From Gammaproteobacteria bacterium (GTDB lineage: Bacteria > Pseudomonadota > Gammaproteobacteria > Steroidobacterales > Rariloculaceae), in NCBI GenBank assembly GCA_022819855.1, contig JAJEGN010000014.1, positions 126,501 through 190,500 of the forward strand: DNA of 64,000 nt. The letters run 5' to 3'. A program made the position numbers and the translations under genes. The notes beneath the pieces were generated by a model. That model did not search any database and was not told the DNA's origin. It worked only from the letters and a program-made list of their open reading frames with translations. Shown piece after piece: positions 36,123 through 48,734 of this stretch (positions within the stretch are counted from its first letter, which is position 1; every line of letters begins with the position of its first letter).

Positions 36123-37931
36123 TCAGAGCGTCTCAAGCTCCCATTCCGCTTCCCAGGGCTCGAGTTCGTATCTGTCCGTAGTTGGGAAGCTGGGGGGCCG
36201 CACGGTCCTGAGTCTCGGGTCGTAGCGGATCTGCATCGCGAAGCGCGGTTCGCTGGCTGAAACGGAACCGGCCGCGAGGCTGCCGTGGATCAATAGCGTC
36301 GCATCCTGTCGTGTCCGGTAGCGGCTCACGATGAATCGGCGCTTGGCGTAGATCGATGCGTTGACGGTCAGGTTTCCGGGGCCGGTGATGTCCGGCGGCG
36401 CGATCTCGACGGACTTCTCGGAGACGAGTCCGAGAAAATCGGCTGGATCGGGGGTCATGTCCGCGTTGAGTGCGTAGATGAGGTCGCCTTCGATGACGAT
36501 CCTTTCCGGCGAATAGACGAGCACGGCCCCGTTCACGACGCCCTTCACGTGCAGTTGCGCCTTGCGCTCCGCAATGAGATACGCGGAACCTTGCGGGAAG
36601 GAACGCCGTTGCTCGGGCTCGTCAGAATCGACCGCCGTGAAGCCGTAGCTGCCGTCGGCATAGAACGTGATCCGCGTGTCTTCTTCGAATCGGTGGGCGC
36701 GGTCGCTCAAGGCCGCGTCTTCGAGCATTTCTTCAAATCCTTTCGCAAGCGCGATTCGGCCGACGCCCGTTTCGAGCCCGCCGAGGAACACTTCGTTACG
36801 CCGGACGCGGCGCCTTGAGTTGCTCGTGTTGATGCTGCGCGAGGCGGTCGTGACCTTGCCGAGAAACCGGGGGGTGGCATTGCCGCTCGAGCTCACGGCG
36901 ATTTCCGAATTCGAATGGAAGCGGCCGTCGATCACGTCGTCGTGCATCTGCACGTTGGGGTCCCAGCGGTCGATGAAATGCGCGAAACTGGAGAAGGCCA
37001 TCCGCATCATGCGCAGTTCCGTCGAGAAACGGTCGCCGTCGACTTCCGTGCTGACCTTGATCGCGACGCGCTCGATGCCCATGTCGCCCTCGACCGGCAG
37101 TTGCGTGACCTCGGCCGTGTACACGAGGCCGTCGTGCTCCCAGCTTTGCGACGATTCGACCTGCGCCGCGCGATCGAAGTTCCGCGCCAGGCGCTCGAGC
37201 CGGTTCTCGAGCATGCGCTGCTCCGCTTCCGGGACGGGGATGCGTTGCGCGACGGGTGTTTCCGATTCAGGGCCGTCCTCGGAAACCTGCGGTTGGCCGC
37301 TCTCGGCGACTGTCACGGCTTCGGGAAGGGTCGCAGCAACAGGCTCCGCGGTGGTGACGGTGCCGGTGTTGCCCTGATCCTCGTTGTCCTCGACTGAAAC
37401 GACGTCGACGCTGCTCGACGGCGGGCGCTCTTCGGCGACGACAGGCGGCGCGGTGGGTTCGACCGGCGCTTCCTCCGTGCCCTGGAAGCTCACTTCGTCC
37501 TGCTCGTCCTCGACCGGCACCGACTCGGGCTCGCTCTGCGAGGCCACCGATGCCTCGGCCCTGGGCTCCGGAGCGATGGTCTCCGCCTCGACGGGCCGGG
37601 TGTCGGGATCGGGAAGTTCCGTAATCTCGTTCGCTCCGGAGGTTTGCGGCGCTTCGCCGCCGGAGTCGACGCTGGCCTCCCTGGATTCGAAGTCGAGGCC
37701 ATCGGCGAGTTGCCAGAGTTCGACGTTGATCACCGACGGAGTGATGACCGGCACGGCCGGATCGAGCCTGACCGTAAGCAATGCTGCGATCAGCACGCAA
37801 TGTAGCGCGACCGAGAGCACGCCTGCCCAGAAACTCCAACGTTTCGGCTGGACTCGATCGTGCACGCTGTCCGGAACTTGCGGCTGGTCGACGGACGCGC
37901 GTTTCGCTTTGCGGTTGTTCGCGCTTGTCAT
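36123..37931 (-). CDS. membrane-anchored protein with long acidic linker, unknown function
   Basis: 602 residues. A cytoplasmic basic N-terminus is followed by one transmembrane helix (about residues 33-55, FWAGVLSVALHCVLIAALLT), then a Pro/Glu/Val-rich linker to about residue 230, much like TonB-type proteins. A folded C-terminal domain of about 370 residues follows. It contains VYTAEVTQLPVEGDMG, DDVIDGRFHSNSEIAVSS and FIVSRYRTRQD. The segment DGRFHSNSEI resembles surface or pilus-assembly proteins of unknown function. No catalytic motif was recognised. The domain probably sits in the periplasm. It ends the minus-strand side of the repeat array. Confidence 0.75.
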   Translation of the reverse strand: MTSANNRKAKRASVDQPQVPDSVHDRVQPKRWSFWAGVLSVALHCVLIAALLTVRLDPAVPVITPSVINVELWQLADGLDFESREASVDSGGEAPQTSGANEITELPDPDTRPVEAETIAPEPRAEASVASQSEPESVPVEDEQDEVSFQGTEEAPVEPTAPPVVAEERPPSSSVDVVSVEDNEDQGNTGTVTTAEPVAATLPEAVTVAESGQPQVSEDGPESETPVAQRIPVPEAEQRMLENRLERLARNFDRAAQVESSQSWEHDGLVYTAEVTQLPVEGDMGIERVAIKVSTEVDGDRFSTELRMMRMAFSSFAHFIDRWDPNVQMHDDVIDGRFHSNSEIAVSSSGNATPRFLGKVTTASRSINTSNSRRRVRRNEVFLGGLETGVGRIALAKGFEEMLEDAALSDRAHRFEEDTRITFYADGSYGFTAVDSDEPEQRRSFPQGSAYLIAERKAQLHVKGVVNGAVLVYSPERIVIEGDLIYALNADMTPDPADFLGLVSEKSVEIAPPDITGPGNLTVNASIYAKRRFIVSRYRTRQDATLLIHGSLAAGSVSASEPRFAMQIRYDPRLRTVRPPSFPTTDRYELEPWEAEWELETL

Positions 37932-38066
37932 GGGTCGTCCCCCAGGATCCGGACAGGATCACGCAATTGCGCGGCGAGGGCAACTGCGAGGCCGCTGCAT
38001 CCGGTGCAGCCCGCGTGCCGTGCGTATAATCGCGCTGGATTCGATGGGGCGACGAGAGGGGGGTTC

Positions 38067-38492
38067 GTGAACGGTTTCAACCAGTTCCTCGTTGGCGTGT
38101 TCGAGGGCGCCTTCGTTGCAAGCCAGTTTCTCGTCGGCGCATTCGGCATCCTCATCGCCGGGCTCGCGATCTGGGGAATCGTCGTTCCTCGCCGGCTCAT
38201 CGACTTCGTCAAGGGCGCCATGGCTCAGCCCTGGGGAATGCGCGTCGCTGTCGGCGTCAGGTTTCTGCTCGGATTCGCCTTGCTCATCGCGGCGTCCGCA
38301 TCGATGTTCCCCACCGTGTTCCGCGTACTGGGCTGGATCGCAATTGCCGCGGCGATCGCCCTGCCCGTAATTGGCAGGGCCTACATCAACCGTCTGCTTG
38401 ATTCGGTGGAGGCCTGGCCGCGACTGGCGATTCGGGCCTGGTTGCTCGCCGGCGTCGCGTTCGGCGGATTTCTGCTCCACGCCGTGGCGTAG
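38067..38492 (+). CDS. small integral membrane protein of unknown function
   Basis: 141 residues from a GTG start, preceded by a GAGAGGGGGG ribosome site. Four hydrophobic segments are visible (about 17-35, 53-75, 78-98 and 115-135), so it is an inner-membrane protein. The frame is open further upstream, but that part reads as intergenic DNA and lacks membrane character. It is divergent from the 602-residue gene. No family was recognised. Confidence 0.7.
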   Translation: MNGFNQFLVGVFEGAFVASQFLVGAFGILIAGLAIWGIVVPRRLIDFVKGAMAQPWGMRVAVGVRFLLGFALLIAASASMFPTVFRVLGWIAIAAAIALPVIGRAYINRLLDSVEAWPRLAIRAWLLAGVAFGGFLLHAVA

Positions 38493-38504
38493 TCCGGCTT
38501 CGGG

Positions 38505-39269
38505 TCAGGGGCGGCAGGGCGTCGGGCGCCACTTCGAGTCGTCGAGCTCGCGCCTGAAGTTCGAACTCGTGATGAAGGGTTCCGTCAGAAACGCCGGATC
38601 CTCGACGATCATGGTGACCGTGAACCACTCGTCCTCGCCGTCGGAGAACCGGTCGAAGTACTCGGTCAGGACTGCATTCTCGCTGTAGGGCACGCCGTTT
38701 CTCCTGAGCCAGCCGCCGCTCATGCCCGTCGTCACGACCTTGAGCGACGCCCACGGCGGTGCGTCGAGCTGCCTTGTCAGGACGCCTGCCGTCGCGCCGC
38801 TCGCGACGACTTCGGTCTCGACCTGCCATTCGGCCCCCGAACGGCCCTGCAGGGTCCGCGCGCCCGCTGCGCCGGTATCCGCCCCGAACCTCAATAGCCG
38901 CGCCTGCTCTCCGTTGTCCGACTCGAGCTTGAGCGTTTGCTCATCCTCCCAAGCGATCCGGAGCCTTGTCGGCATGCGCAACAGCGCCGCGGCGCCGAAC
39001 GCCAGACAGGAGCCATCCTCGGCTTCGTTCCAGTTGTCGGTGGCACGGATGCCTTCCGGATTGAGCGGGACGCTTGCGTAGTCGCCCCTGGGCGGCGTTC
39101 GCATCCGCCAGGCCCAGTCCTCGGTGACGACCGAAACCCAGTAACCCGTGAGATCGACCGGCGCCGACGCCTGCGGAGACGGGAGGGATTGGGCGCCGGC
39201 GGTCCAGGCGGCGACGGCGGCCCACGTGGTCCAGGTGGCGACAGCGCTGAGGCGAACGAGGCGCATCAT
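38505..39269 (-). CDS. exported protein related to the WDGDTL family (locus C)
   Basis: 254 residues with a signal peptide ending TAGAQ. It carries the start DLTGYWVSVVTEDW and the late segment LRRNGVPYSENAVLTEYFDR followed by VEDPAFLTEPF. These match the tail of the family (a WHRRNGVP-type segment and a DP-x-x-L-x-EP segment are also in the neighbouring gene), but the W-D-G-D motif itself is missing. ATGA overlap with the upstream gene shows coupling. It is a possible partner of that gene's WDGDTL-type domain. The function is unknown. Confidence 0.72.
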   Translation of the reverse strand: MMRLVRLSAVATWTTWAAVAAWTAGAQSLPSPQASAPVDLTGYWVSVVTEDWAWRMRTPPRGDYASVPLNPEGIRATDNWNEAEDGSCLAFGAAALLRMPTRLRIAWEDEQTLKLESDNGEQARLLRFGADTGAAGARTLQGRSGAEWQVETEVVASGATAGVLTRQLDAPPWASLKVVTTGMSGGWLRRNGVPYSENAVLTEYFDRFSDGEDEWFTVTMIVEDPAFLTEPFITSSNFRRELDDSKWRPTPCRP

Positions 39270-41093
39270 TGCGCGGCCGCCCTCAGGCTTTCGTACACGG
39301 CATCGACGAAGTCCGTGGTCGTCCACGGCCCCTCGTCGGCTCCGTAGCGGGCGTCGAAGTCGTATGTCGGCCTCGCGGCGCGAACGTCCTGCAGCGACAG
39401 GCCCGAATCGATCATGTGCCTGATCCTGTCGCGGACGATCGTGACCATGTTGCGGTACTCGACGATGTCGATCTCGTCGCTGAGCCGGCCGTGCCCCGGC
39501 ACGATCATGGTCCCGCCTTGCTCGTCGCTGCCCGGAATCGCGATCTCTATGATCGTGTTCAGCGCGTCGAGCGTGCCCTGGATCGACCCCCCGCGTTCGA
39601 TATCGATGATGGGGTAGCCCGTCGTTCGGTAGACGTCGCCCGCGGCGATGACGTCGGAGCGGCGAAAGAACGCGAGGATGTCGCCGTCGGTGTGCGCGGC
39701 AGGCTGGTGCAGCAGCACGATGCCCTCGTCGTTGAACGGGAAGTCGCGCCGCTCGTTGAAGAAGGTTTCCGTCGGCCAGGCGGCATAGGGTAGTGGCGAG
39801 GACTCGCCAGTCGGCGCGCTGACCCGGATCAGCACGTTCTCGTGTGCGACGATGGCGGCCGTGTCGACGATGTCCTCGCCGATCGTGTTGACCACGACGC
39901 CGCCTGTACGCGTGGAGCCTGCCCGCGCCAGCGTCTCGTTGCCGCCCATGTGCGCGTTGTCCGCATGGGTGTTGACCACGTAGCGGATCGGCCGGTCGGT
40001 CAGCGATTCGATGGCCGCCAGCAGCGCATCAACGTACTCGGCCGGCATCGTGTCGACGACGAGCACGCCGTCCTCGCCGAGCTGCACGGTCGCGTTGCCG
40101 GCGTTGCTCACGAGCATGTAGACGTCGTTGCGCACGGGCCAGATCCGCACCTCTCCGTCCGCGAGGCTCGACGGAATCTCGACAGCGGTCTCGACGGGAC
40201 CGCCGCGCGGCGCGGTGCGCGGCGGCCCGTCCGTGTCCCATTCCGGGTAGGTGGTTTCCGCGCCGCCCTCGGCGCCCGCGATCAGCAGTGCGGCCTCGGC
40301 ACGCGTCGGTTCGATATGGGGGTTCGTACCCGGCAGATGGTGGGGCACGTCGCCCGGGTCGCGCGTCGCGACCTCGACGACCGGTGTGCAGGGCCACAGC
40401 CAGTTGTCCGACGGCAGCGCTCTCGGAACGAGCTCGAAGTGCTGGCTCTTGACCATGGGCTCGGACAGGAAGACGGGGTCGCGGATCACCTCGATGTGCG
40501 TGAAGCGGTTGTCGTGGCGCACGTAATGCTCGGTCATCGTCGTGAGATCGCTGGCCGGGACGCCGTTGCGCCGGTGCCAGCCCTGCTTGATGTGCGTCGT
40601 CTCGACGATGAGCCGGTCACCGCTCCAGCGGCCGGTCGAGAAGCCCATCCAGGTATGCGGCGCGTATTCGGGCGGGTGAGGCCGGCCGTCCATCCAGATC
40701 GTGCGTCTGCTCGTAGGTGCTGATGTAGTGCTTGATCGCGATGACTTCCTGGGTGCGCGGGTCCTTCTCCTCCCAGATGCGCAGGTTCATCGGGCCTCGG
40801 TAGATGTAATGTGCGACGTGGACGCGGCACTGTTCCTCGGGAACGCTCAGGCGTGCGGCGCTCCAGCTTTCGGCCCACTGCCGCGCGGCATCGGTCAGCG
40901 GGATGCCCGTGTAGTCGCCGAGGCCGACGCCCGGACCGCGGTCGGGCAGGTCCTCGTGGCGGATGGAGCGCCAGGTTCCGGACAGATCGACCTGGGCCGT
41001 GGCGGGTGTGGCAGCAAGTGCGGCAAGCGCCGCGACGACAAGTACAATGGCCGGCGGCGCCGGCAGAACTGCGCGGATCGGTTTCTTGCTCAT
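39266..41093 (-). pseudogene. exported WDGDTL-MBL fusion protein, disrupted by one frameshift (locus C)
   Basis: The first part (signal peptide MSKKPIRAVLPAPPAIVLVV, then DLSGTWRSIRHEDLPDRG) ends in frame at 40617. The second part continues in the next frame from MDGRPHPPEYAPHTWMGF. The join becomes perfect (EQ-RTIW-MDGRP) if one A at 40706 is removed. The intact product of about 605 residues would have a WSGDRLIVET domain, then a metallo-beta-lactamase-fold domain (THADNAHMGGNE, HTDGDILAFF, GHGRLSDEID). It is either a recent frameshift or a sequencing error. An alternative start lies 6 codons upstream at 41111. It is coupled to the next gene by an ATGA overlap. Confidence 0.78.
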
Positions 41094-41303
41094 GCGCTCG
41101 TGCAACGGCATCTTCCCGGATTCATCGCGGCATTGTCGCCCTGGCGGCTTCGACCATGTGTCGCTGTGCCTAATTTAGTGAGTCCGGCCGGGGTTGGCCA
41201 GTGATTTGGGAGCGTGTCGATGCGCCTGATCCAGTGACTCGGAGCGGGGTTGGCAGCGACCGAAAACAGTGGACGAATCCAGGCCGCACCGTTCGGCGAA
41301 CTC

Positions 41304-44060
41304 CTAGCGCGCAGTTTCCTCGCCGGCTGGGAAGGCTTCGCCGCCGGCTGAGGCCAGCGCGTTCGCCCTGAACAGGGGATCGGCCGCCTGCAGGATCTTC
41401 GCCCTGAGCTGCGCGTTGTAGTCGGGCCGCGAGGCGAGAAAACCGTTGACGGTCGCGACCGCGCTGGAGGAACGGTGGTTGCCGAGCGTGGCATCGAGCC
41501 AACGCGAGGGGAAGAAGATGTCGCCCGTGGACTGGATCTCCTCGAGGAGTTCGAGGCTCGGGAGCAGATACTTCTCGGATTGGAAGATCCTGAGCGGATG
41601 GTGGAGGTTTTCGAGCGCCTCGACTACCCACGGCTCCACTTCGCGTTGCCCAACGTCCGCGAGCGAGGCGAAGAACGCGTCCCTGACAGCTTCGTCTGCG
41701 GACATGGAGGGGGCGATGAACTGGAGCTTGCGGCGATTGTCCGGATTCTCCGTTCGCGCGAGCTGGGTGTCGAAGATCATCTGTCCTTCTGCCGGCAGGC
41801 GTACCGCGAGCGATTGCGCCAGTGCGATGAGGTCGTTCTCCGACAGCGGTAGTCCCTCGATCGACAGGCTTCCCGACCAGACGTTGCGCAGATTGCGCAG
41901 CGCTTCGGGCGTGGTCGCGATCTCGGCGAACGCATCGAAGCGGACCTTTCTCGAGCTCTCGTCCGCCTGGTCGAGCATCGTTTGCCACAGCATGCTTTCA
42001 AGTGCTTCGGCCGCTTCCGGGCGTGCCTCCTCCGGAAGCAATTTCCAGTAGATCGTGGTGATGTGGAAGAGCTCGAGACCCAGCAGCAACTGGTTCGTTT
42101 CGTGCTCGGCGATGCCGAGCAACGCGGCAAGGTAGTCGGCGGGCCGCGGTTCGCCGCCGTTGAGCATGTTCTCGTACAGGTTGATGAGTTCGGAAGCCCT
42201 GGCGACCTGGCCCAGCGCGTCCCAGCCCGAGAGATTGTCCGCATCCGCCGGAAACAGGCCGTAGCCGCGCCCGTCGGAATTGAAGACGAACCGTTCGTCT
42301 CCGTTGCCCACAAGCTCGTCGAGCGATGTCGCGCGTGACGAGGACAGGACCGATGCGGCACGCGCCATGGGTGAGCGGGGCGTGTTGAGGTCGTTCGCCG
42401 ACAAGTCGAGGTCCGTCCCGGGCGCGGTGGTATCGGCCACCACCGCTATTCCGAATCGTTGCGGCCAGACCCGCCCGGCGCCGGCGGAGTCGTGTTGAAC
42501 CAGCACATTGCGGGCATCGCCGCCCGGCGCCTGTTCGCCCTGTCGCTGCAGGACCGGGCGCCCCGGCGTATTGACCCATGTCTCGCTCCATGCGCCGAGA
42601 TCGTCGCCGGTCGCCGCGTCGAGGATGTCGATGAGGTCCGACCAGGAGGCGTTCCCGAACGCGTAGCGGCCAAGGTACTCGCGTAACCCCGCCTGAAACT
42701 GCACTTCGCCGACGAGCGACTCTAGCTGGCGCATCATGATCGGCGCCTTGTTATAGATGATCGGCCCGTAGAGTTGCCCGGCCTCGTTGAGGTTACGCAG
42801 CGGCTGGCGGATCGGGTTGGCGCCGGCCGTGCGGTCGACCGAATAGGCTGCGGGCGCGTGCCGAACGAGGAAATCGAGGTCGTGGTTGATCGCCGGAAAG
42901 CTCGGGTTGACGATCTTCGCGGCCATGAAGTTCGCGAACACCTCCTTGAGCCAGACGTCGTCGAACCACTCCATCGTTACGAGATTCCCGAACCACATGT
43001 GCGCGGTCTCGTGCGCGATGAGGCTCGCGCGGCCGAGCAGATCCATGTCCGACGGCGCTTCGTCGAGCAGCAGATTGCGGGCGCGGTACAGGATCGCACC
43101 GGCATGTTCCATGCCGCCGTACTGAAACGCAGGGATCAGTGCGAAGTCGAGTTTCGCGAACGGGTGGTCGATGCCGGTGTAGTCCTCGAGCCAGTCGATC
43201 GCGGCGGCATGCAGGTCGAATATGGCCTCGACGTTGCGTTCGACGGTCGCAGCGTCCGTTTCCCGGTGCAGCATCGTCATCGAACGGCCGTTTCGCTCGC
43301 GCGTGACCGACTCGAACTCGCCGGCAACGAAGGCAAAGACATACGAGCTGATCAGGGCAGACCGCCCGAAACGATGAGTCGTGCGCGAACCGTTCGGCGA
43401 AACGGACTCGACGGATGCGTTCGACAGCGCACGCCATCGGGAGGGCACGGTCAGCGTCAGCTCGAATGTGGCCTTGAGATCGGGCTGATCGAAGAGGGGA
43501 AACGCCGTGCGGGCCCGGTCCGGGACGAAGAGGCTGTAGAGGTAGTCCGGGTTGCGGTTCAGCGCCTGGGATCCCGCGACGAATTCGATCTCGACTTCGT
43601 TGCGTCCGGGCACAAGCGCCGCCGCCGGGATGACGATGTGCTCGCGCTCGAAGCGCCACGCGGCGGGTTCGCCGTTGCTCGTGACATGGCGGATCCGCTC
43701 GGGGCCGCCGGTGAAGTCGATCTGAAGGGGCGTTGCGGCGTCGGACAGGTCGAACTCGATGACGACGCGCCCGTCGATATCCGCGTCCGCCTGCGCGGGA
43801 ATATCGAGCTCAAGCACATAGTTGAGTCCCGAGATCGTCGCGGCGCGCTGCCCGGCGAGTTCCCTGGAAACGCCCGGGACGATCTCCGGTTCAGGCACGC
43901 TGCAGGCCATCAATCCGATGACTGCGGCGGCGGAAACGAGCCATCCTGCTCGGAACCCGCTCGGCGGTGAAGCCGTTCGATGCAAGCGCCGTCCAAAGGT
44001 GTGCCTCGACGCCGGCGACCGTCGGCTGAAATTGCTTGCGGGCGAAGCCGTTCGATGCAA
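41304..44060 (-). CDS. M1-family aminopeptidase, probable lipoprotein
   Basis: 918 residues. A signal with lipobox L-M-A-C53 indicates export and lipid anchoring. The M1 zinc site is H350-E-T-A-H354 with E373, and the substrate-binding GxMEN-type loop is GGMEH (315-319), an unusual N to H change. It resembles PepN/ERAP-type enzymes that trim N-terminal residues from peptides. The chosen start is a TTG with a GGAGCAGGAG ribosome site. A second identical TTG context lies 25 codons downstream with no such site. It lies 42 nt after the first LigM-like gene on the same strand. Confidence 0.88.
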   Translation of the reverse strand: MHRTASPASNFSRRSPASRHTFGRRLHRTASPPSGFRAGWLVSAAAVIGLMACSVPEPEIVPGVSRELAGQRAATISGLNYVLELDIPAQADADIDGRVVIEFDLSDAATPLQIDFTGGPERIRHVTSNGEPAAWRFEREHIVIPAAALVPGRNEVEIEFVAGSQALNRNPDYLYSLFVPDRARTAFPLFDQPDLKATFELTLTVPSRWRALSNASVESVSPNGSRTTHRFGRSALISSYVFAFVAGEFESVTRERNGRSMTMLHRETDAATVERNVEAIFDLHAAAIDWLEDYTGIDHPFAKLDFALIPAFQYGGMEHAGAILYRARNLLLDEAPSDMDLLGRASLIAHETAHMWFGNLVTMEWFDDVWLKEVFANFMAAKIVNPSFPAINHDLDFLVRHAPAAYSVDRTAGANPIRQPLRNLNEAGQLYGPIIYNKAPIMMRQLESLVGEVQFQAGLREYLGRYAFGNASWSDLIDILDAATGDDLGAWSETWVNTPGRPVLQRQGEQAPGGDARNVLVQHDSAGAGRVWPQRFGIAVVADTTAPGTDLDLSANDLNTPRSPMARAASVLSSSRATSLDELVGNGDERFVFNSDGRGYGLFPADADNLSGWDALGQVARASELINLYENMLNGGEPRPADYLAALLGIAEHETNQLLLGLELFHITTIYWKLLPEEARPEAAEALESMLWQTMLDQADESSRKVRFDAFAEIATTPEALRNLRNVWSGSLSIEGLPLSENDLIALAQSLAVRLPAEGQMIFDTQLARTENPDNRRKLQFIAPSMSADEAVRDAFFASLADVGQREVEPWVVEALENLHHPLRIFQSEKYLLPSLELLEEIQSTGDIFFPSRWLDATLGNHRSSSAVATVNGFLASRPDYNAQLRAKILQAADPLFRANALASAGGEAFPAGEETAR
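43969..44060. repeat. 17-bp direct repeat at the start of the aminopeptidase gene
   Basis: GAAGCCGTTCGATGCAA occurs at 43969-43985 and again at 44044-44060, 75 bp apart (25 codons, in frame). Both copies encode the same L-H-R-T-A-S start on the minus strand. It suggests a small duplication at the 5' end of the gene. Confidence 0.75.
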
Positions 44061-44102
44061 GGACTCCTGCTCCTTCGCGCTGCCTGAGAGCCCCGGCCGC
44101 GG

Positions 44103-47010
<2,908 letters not shown>

Positions 47011-47221
47011 GGGGCAATAAACTCCAGCCTGAGGCCGCGCCAAGGCGCGGCATTCTACCATTAGGAATCATGAATTCGACCATGGCATCTCAAGCTGGCA
47101 GGAGCCTTGCTGAAAGGGTCGAAGGACCGACTCGTCGAGGTCGGGCAATCAACCGGCTTGCGTGTTTCTGCCGCGTGCTGCCCGTAGCGCGATTGGCGGT
47201 CTTCCGGGCCTTGTCAAGACC

Positions 47222-48145
47222 ATGAGGCTGATCCGCGCCGTCAATGCGGGCGAGTGGCTCGCGCCGCGTCACTGGCTGACCTGGGCCATCCTGGCCGTGA
47301 TGCGCCTCGTGGCCCTGCTGCCCCTGTCCGCAATCGTCGTGTTCGGCTCGGCGCTCGGAGAATCGGCCCGTCTACTGTCGTCACGGCGCCGACGCGTCGC
47401 TGAAATCAATCTCCGGATCGCTTTTCCGGGCGCGTCCGGGCGCGAGATTCGCCGGATGACGAGAATCTGCTTTCGCAATCTCGGCGTCGCCGCGTTCGAA
47501 CTCGGGCTCTCCTGGTGGGAAAAGGAGAGAATCCGGGCGATGTGCGAGTTCGAGGGGCTCGAGCAGCTGCGCCGCGCGCTCGACCAGGGCAGGGGCGCGG
47601 TCCTGCTCACGGCCCATTTCTCCTGCCTTGAGATCGGGGGTCCGGCGCTCGGCCAGCACGTTCCGTTCCAGGTCATGTACAAGCGCGCGCACAATGAACT
47701 CTTCGATGCGTTCATGCGCCACCACCGTTCCGAGTACGGGGGCGCCGCCGTCGACCATAACCGGCCGATCGCTCTGATCCGGGGGCTCGGGAAGGGCTAC
47801 GCGGCATGGTACGCGCCCGATCACGACTTCGGCAGCAAGGACACGGTCTTCGTGCCGTTCTTCGGCGTCGAGGCCACGGCGCTCACGGCGCCGGCCCGGA
47901 TCGCCCAGATCTCGGGCGCGCCGGTCGTGCCGTATTTCATTCGCCGCAAGCCGCGCGGGCGCGGCTACACGCTCACGATCCTGCCGCCGTTGGAGGGTTT
48001 TCCGACGGGTGACGCGCTGAGCGATGCGAGAGCCGTCAACGACGTTCTCGAAGCCATGATCATGCAGAATCCGGAGCAATACCTTTGGTCGCACCGGCGT
48101 TACAAGAATCGTCCGGACGGTCAACCGCCCGTATACCCGGCGTGA
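47222..48145 (+). CDS. LpxL/HtrB-type lipid A acyltransferase
   Basis: 307 residues with an N-terminal membrane segment (TWAILAVMRLVALLPLSAIV) and the LPLAT motif HFSCLE (H-x4-E, about residue 125). Signature blocks are VMYKRAHN and KDTVFVPFFGVEATALTAPARIAQ. These enzymes add the secondary acyl chain to Kdo2-lipid IVA on the inner membrane. The start at 47222 leaves a short basic N-terminus before the membrane segment; the frame continues upstream but without membrane character. It is divergent from the LigM-like genes and followed 125 nt later by locus D. Confidence 0.88.
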   Translation: MRLIRAVNAGEWLAPRHWLTWAILAVMRLVALLPLSAIVVFGSALGESARLLSSRRRRVAEINLRIAFPGASGREIRRMTRICFRNLGVAAFELGLSWWEKERIRAMCEFEGLEQLRRALDQGRGAVLLTAHFSCLEIGGPALGQHVPFQVMYKRAHNELFDAFMRHHRSEYGGAAVDHNRPIALIRGLGKGYAAWYAPDHDFGSKDTVFVPFFGVEATALTAPARIAQISGAPVVPYFIRRKPRGRGYTLTILPPLEGFPTGDALSDARAVNDVLEAMIMQNPEQYLWSHRRYKNRPDGQPPVYPA

Positions 48146-48269
48146 AGTCCGATCCGTCCGGGAAACGCCACGGCGGGAGCGCTCCGCTCACGATTGACTG
48201 GCAATCTGCATGCAGTTATACCTACGGCCTGACATGGGCTGGAGAGTCACAGGAAACGAGGTCCAAGGC

Positions 48270-48665
48270 ATGCACAAACGATTGGCGGTTCTCGCGGCGC
48301 TGGCCATCCTCGCCGTCCCGGCGCTTCCCGCGCTGGCGCATCACAGCAATTCTTCCTACCAGGTCGATGAGATCATCACGCTGGTCGGCACGGTGACGGA
48401 GTGGCGCTGGTCCAATCCGCACACCTGGTTGTTCATGACCGTGGAGGACGAGGACGGCAACGAGCTCGAATGGGCCGTCGAAGGTCGTGCGCCAGGCATA
48501 CTCGGACGCGCCGGCTGGCATCCCACCGTGCTGCAACCGGGCGAGACCGTAACCGTCCACGCAAGCCCGTCCAAGGATGGCAGTGCCGTCGGCATCATTT
48601 CCCGTGTGACCAAGGCCGACGGCACGATTCTCGGTAACAGGCCGGACTTTTTCGGCGGGGAGTAG
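48270..48665 (+). CDS. DUF6152 family exported protein (locus D)
   Basis: 131 residues, starting MHKRLAVLAALAILAVPALP with a signal peptide ending ALAHHSN. The family layout is kept: G-T-V-T-E-W-R-W-S-NPHTW, W-A-V-E-G core, PGETVTVHASPSKDG. The ATG at 48270 was chosen because it directly precedes the signal peptide. It lies 69 nt upstream of a WDGDTL gene and is probably co-transcribed. The function is unknown. Confidence 0.85.
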   Translation: MHKRLAVLAALAILAVPALPALAHHSNSSYQVDEIITLVGTVTEWRWSNPHTWLFMTVEDEDGNELEWAVEGRAPGILGRAGWHPTVLQPGETVTVHASPSKDGSAVGIISRVTKADGTILGNRPDFFGGE

Positions 48666-48734
48666 GCACCGCGCCGGCTCACGTTTTCATTTCCCGGACC
48701 GGCGGCGATCGAGGCTGTCGAAGGAAGCAAAGTC

